NCBI RefSeq assembly: GCF_024679245.1
Contig: NC_090182.1
Coordinates: forward strand, 26,455,274 to 26,519,273
Direction of reading: 5' to 3'
Length of the DNA stretch: 64,000 bases
Source of the DNA: Pseudorasbora parva
Taxonomy: Eukaryota; Chordata; Actinopteri; Cypriniformes; Gobionidae
This document shows, in pieces, positions 60,727 through 64,000 of this stretch (the first letter of the stretch is position 1; the number at the start of each line of letters is the position of its first letter). Position numbers and translations under genes: made by a program. Under the pieces are notes generated by a model. It was given only the letters and a program-made list of their open reading frames with translations. It searched no databases and had not been told where the DNA came from.

Positions 60727-61200
60727 CTAGAAGGCGAATCTCAAGAATGGCCTGTAGTGGGGGTGGGGGGTTATCGTAACGTGAAGTATGCGTTTTTCAG
60801 ATCTATTGAGAAAACCCAATCCCCGGGGCGAATGTGCGCGAGGATTTGTTTCACCGTCAGCACCTTGAAACGAGCGTGTCATAAGTGCTTTGTTCAGATG
60901 CCTGGAAAATGGGCCTGAGACCGCCACCCATTTTCGGCATGAGGAATTAGCGACAGTAAAAACCTGACTCGCTAGCGTCGGGTGTACTGTTTTTGCCGCT
61001 CTCTCCTTTAACAGTCTCAATGCCTCAGCGAGAAGCACGTGACTGACACTGCTTCTTACAGAGGGCTCGACCACGGCTTGAATCGCGGGGTCTGCGAGCA
61101 AAACTGTAGCGAGAACCTCGTTTTATATGTTCAACACCCAATATTATATACCAGGAATGGCCTGCCAGGCCTGGGCTCGTAAAGCCAGGGGTTGAATTAG
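60727..61200 (-). pseudogene. DIRS reverse transcriptase N-terminal remnant
   Basis: LRAQAWQAIPGI (61150-61190), then a separate frame with RHLNKALMTRSFQ and a HVTITPHPHYRPFLRFAF stretch, which are the RT region before the catalytic centre. The YLDD box and following part are missing: sequence jumps from FLRFAF (60727) to RNase H at about 60690. Confidence 0.75.
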
Positions 61201-62165
61201 ATTCGGGGGCTGGCCGCTTAGTAATAGGGGCCTGTTAGCCGGGTTGCTTGTGCTGTAACACTGCTTGTAACACTGTGGGGATAGTGTTAGTTTTGGCGGT
61301 GCAGGCTTTGCAGTGGGCGCACGCCTCACATTTATATTGTGTGTGCGAGAGTGAACTTTGTGAAAAGTGCTTGGGTGCAGGAGTGCAGACTGTAAAGTGG
61401 GCACATTTCCTACATAGAAAGCTCTTTTGTGTGTAGTGTAAACAATGTGCAGTGGCGCACAACCTACGTAGAATACCCACGGTGCAAACCAGTGAGCAAA
61501 TCCACAGGGGTAAACGCACACAGCATTAGTGTGCAGACGAGCGTGTTTAACACAGGCTAGTTGACTGCAATATTTCATCTCCAGTCACTTAACTTAAGGG
61601 AACTGGGAGAATGTAAGGAAGTGCGGGTGGTATGTGAGCCATTCCACAATGCCGTTATGCTCTAGTCTAGACTGAAAGCGCGCATGCAGACAAGCGTGTT
61701 TGACCACAGGCTAGTTGACTGCAATAAGGCTAGTTGACTTTATATGGTGTAATCCGGCCGCGGCGGGATTTATTTGTGATTTTGTGAGGCTGAATTAACA
61801 GTGCTTATGTAGGGGTGCACACTGTGTAGTGGACACTTTGTCTACAGTGTAAAAACCTTTCCAGCCGCCTGAATAAAGGGGACTGGAAGTGATAGAGTGA
61901 AAAAAGGGCTTAGCTTGGCAGCCATTTTCCGACGCCCTTATGCTCTGACAGTGAGCGCGTGCTATGACGTAAGCCGCGCTCTAGTCAGCAACGCGCTGTG
62001 GAAGGGGCGCGCGCTATCATGACAAGGCAGCCATTACAACTTCCTTGGCAGTAAGCGCGCGCTGCAGCGACATTGTTCTTGACATACCCAACAGCCCGAG
62101 CTCGCTCGTCTAACTTACTCTAGTATTCTCTGTCCGCAGCGCTTCAGCACGGCGGCGGTAGAATG
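61201..62165 (-). repeat. DIRS upstream part with degenerate internal duplications
   Basis: GACTGCAATA-containing phrases (AGGCTAGTTGACTGCAAT at about 61554 and 61710) and CTTATGCTCTnnnnAGnGAGCGCG-like blocks recur, indicating old imperfect duplications. The minus-strand frame 61578-61144 carries a Pro/Lys/Ala-rich RRAPTAKPAPPKLTLSP segment, resembling the end of a DIRS gag. Confidence 0.45.
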
Positions 62166-63575
62166 AGCACGGCGAGAGCTTCGGCTCGAGTTTGTTTATT
62201 CACTCTATTATTCTCTGTCCGCGGCGATAGAGCGACAGGACGAGAGAATTGGAAGCGTGAGGTAAAACTCTGTCCGCGGCGCTTCTAGCACGGCGAGAGC
62301 TTCGGCTCGAGTTTGTTTATTCACTCTATTATTCTCTGTCCGCGGCGATAGAGCGACAGGACGAGAGAATTGGAAGCGTGAGGTAAAACTCTGTCCGCGG
62401 CGCTTCTAGCACGGCGAGAGCTTCAGCTCGAGTTTGTTTATTCACTCTAGTATTCTCTGTCCGCGGCGATAGAGCGACAGGACGAGAGAATTGGAAGCGT
62501 GAGGTAAAACTCTGTCCGCGGCGCTTCTAGCACGGCGAGAGCTTCGGCTCGAGTTTGTTTATTCACTCTAGTATTCTCTGTCCGCGGCGATAGAGCGACA
62601 GGACGAGAGAATTGGAAGCGTGAGGTAAAACTCTGTCCGCGGCGCTTCTAGCACGGCGAGAGCTTCGGCTCGAGTTTGTTTATTCACTCTATTATTCTCT
62701 GTCCGCGGCGATAGAGCGACAGGACGAGAGAATTGGAAGCGTGAGGTAAAACTCTGTCCGCGGCGCTTCTAGCACGGCGAGAGCTTCGGCTCGAGTTTGT
62801 TTATTCACTCTAGTATTCTCTGTCCGCGGCGATAGAGCGACAGGACGAGAGAATTGGAAGCGTGAGGTAAAACTCTGTCCGCGGCGCTTCTAGCACGGCG
62901 AGAGCTTCGGCTCGAGTTTGTTTATTCACTCTAGTATTCTCTGTCCGCGGCGATAGAGCGACAGGACGAGAGAATTGGAAGCGTGAGGTAAAACTCTGTC
63001 CGCGGCGCTTCTAGCACGGCGAGAGCTTCGGCTCGAGTTTGTTTATTCACTCTAGTATTCTCTGTCCGCGGCGATAGAGCGACAGGACGAGAGAATTGGA
63101 AGCGTGAGGTAAAACTCTGTCCGCGGCGCTTCTAGCACGGCGAGAGCTTCGGCTCGAGTTTGTTTATTCACTCTAGTATTCTCTGTCCGCGGCGATAGAG
63201 CGACAGGACGAGAGAATTGGAAGCGTGAGGTAAAACTCTGTCCGCGGCGCTTCTAGCACGGCGAGAGCTTCGGCTCGAGTTTGTTTATTCACTCTAGTAT
63301 TCTCTGTCCGCGGCGATAGAGCGACAGGACGAGAGAATTGGAAGCGTGAGGTAAAACTCTGTCCGCGGGGCTTCTAGCACGGCGAGAGCTTCGGCTCGAG
63401 TTTGTTTATTCACTCTAGTATTCTCTGTCCGCGGCGATAGAGCGACAGGACGAGAGAATTGGAAGCGTGAGGTAAAACTCTGTCCGCGGCGCTTCTAGCA
63501 CGGCGAGAGCTTCGGCTCGAGTTCGCCTATTCACTCTAGTATTCTCTGTCCGCGGCTGTAGCGCGACGGAATGAG
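62166..63575. repeat. 121-bp GC-rich minisatellite, ~11.5 units
   Basis: GCGGCGATAGAGCGACAGG starts at 62221, 62342, 62463, 62584 and every 121 bp to 63431, with a diverged unit at 63552. Units are almost identical; variants are T/G in CTCTA(T/G)TATTC, one CTTCAGCTCGAG and one CCGCGGGGC. Each unit is an internal dimer: both halves (about 67 and 54 bp) begin CTCTGTCCGCGGCG. 121 is not a multiple of 3, so it is not a coding repeat. Edge copies are diverged on both sides. Confidence 0.97.
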
Positions 63576-64000
63576 AGAAGAGTGGGAACAACTCTGTGGC
63601 AGCGGCGGAAGAAGAGCCGCGGCGGCGGCAGAGTGAAGAGAGCTTCGGCTTGAGTGTGCTCATGTCCTCTAACATTCTCTCTTTCCGCGGCGCTATTCAG
63701 CGCGACGGGACGAGAGCAGAGGGAGAGTGAGAAGAGCTCCGTCTTTCCGCGGCGCTTAACGACGCGGCGGAACGAGAGAGTCCTCGAGTAGAACAAGCCT
63801 GTAAGCTCTAGAAGTGGCGTTGCAGCGGCAACACAAACACATATAACACTCAACATAGACACAGTTTAAAGGATATATAACGCCGGATGGCGTAGCTGGA
63901 ACGGCAGAGAAGGCGGAGAGGGAGTCCGTCGTCCTCAGCTGCAGGTTCCGCTGGTGCCTTTTCAACGGCGGTGCTTCTTCCGGAGACCAGCGAAGGTATC
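63576..64000 (-). other. Region flanking the minisatellite, probable DIRS 5' part
   Basis: Shares degenerate half-units (TTTCCGCGGCGC at 63681 and 63743) with the array, then unique sequence. Minus-strand open frames are Arg/Ser-rich and not recognisable. Likely the upstream part of the DIRS element. Confidence 0.4.

Larger units (their letters stand above)
58508..64000 (-). mobile_element. Degenerate DIRS-type retrotransposon, incomplete at window edge
   Basis: Minus strand, in order: upstream GC-rich region and minisatellite, a gag-end or pol-start piece, RT remnant, RNase H remnant, tyrosine recombinase, terminal region. Gene order and the tyrosine recombinase are diagnostic of DIRS (no integrase, inverted termini). 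Frames are broken throughout and the RT core is deleted, so it is inactive. The other terminus lies beyond 64000. Confidence 0.75.

Overview
The window reads as chromosomal DNA of a teleost fish, most likely a cyprinid (zebrafish, carp or goldfish group). It is AT-rich with no operon-like coding. It is packed with repeat families typical of cyprinids: TTAA-flanked MITEs with AGGGATAGTTCACCC-type ends, hAT MITEs with 8-bp duplications, Tc1-like elements, a DIRS-type retrotransposon, and long CA/GT and AT microsatellites. Species and assembly are not determinable from the sequence alone.

The only cellular gene I can name is at 9.1-9.73 kb on the + strand: the Y-type first coding exon of an FGF13 (FHF2) orthologue, encoding MSGKVAKSKEEKDASK and ending in phase 1 at a GTAAG donor. 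A CRE/CCAAT-bearing putative promoter, a 5'UTR exon and a 241-bp UTR intron precede it. The shared FHF core exon was not found downstream, so most of 9.73-64 kb is probably the long first intron. Inside it, 13887-13970 is an 84-bp phase 1-1 exon-like segment with good splice sites, a candidate unannotated cassette exon adding a basic, serine-rich stretch to the FHF2 N-terminus. Several complex, homeodomain-site-rich blocks look like conserved non-coding elements.

Layout: 0.2-2.5 kb, MITE fragment, a Kolobok-like transposon keeping a THAP-domain exon, and another TTAA MITE; 4.1-6.2 kb, MITEs and a foldback element; 6.2-9.1 kb, upstream of fgf13; 9.7-24 kb, intron with CNE-like blocks, a hAT MITE (15.25 kb), a large foldback (18.9 kb) and microsatellites; 25.2-26.8 kb, a full-length but broken Tc1-like element; 28-31.6 kb, repeats with a 1.9-kb CACTGTAA-ended element; 33.2-34.9 kb, three nested elements; 37.2-40.5 kb, repeat family with a duplicated module and a long GT tract; 42.2-44.05 kb, two hAT elements carrying BED-finger remnants; 45.4-47.4 kb, AT microsatellites, a MITE and a Tc1 relic; 48.3-50.4 kb, a MITE hosting a head-to-head chimeric Tc1 copy; 52.7-53.5 kb, a TTAA foldback; 55.2-56.9 kb, another triple nest; 58.5-64 kb, a degenerate minus-strand DIRS-type retrotransposon (YR, RNase H and RT remnants) with a 121-bp GC-rich minisatellite of about 11 near-identical units in its upstream part.

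The repeats do not work as a pathway. Their interest lies in relative dating by nesting and in unusual rearranged forms.
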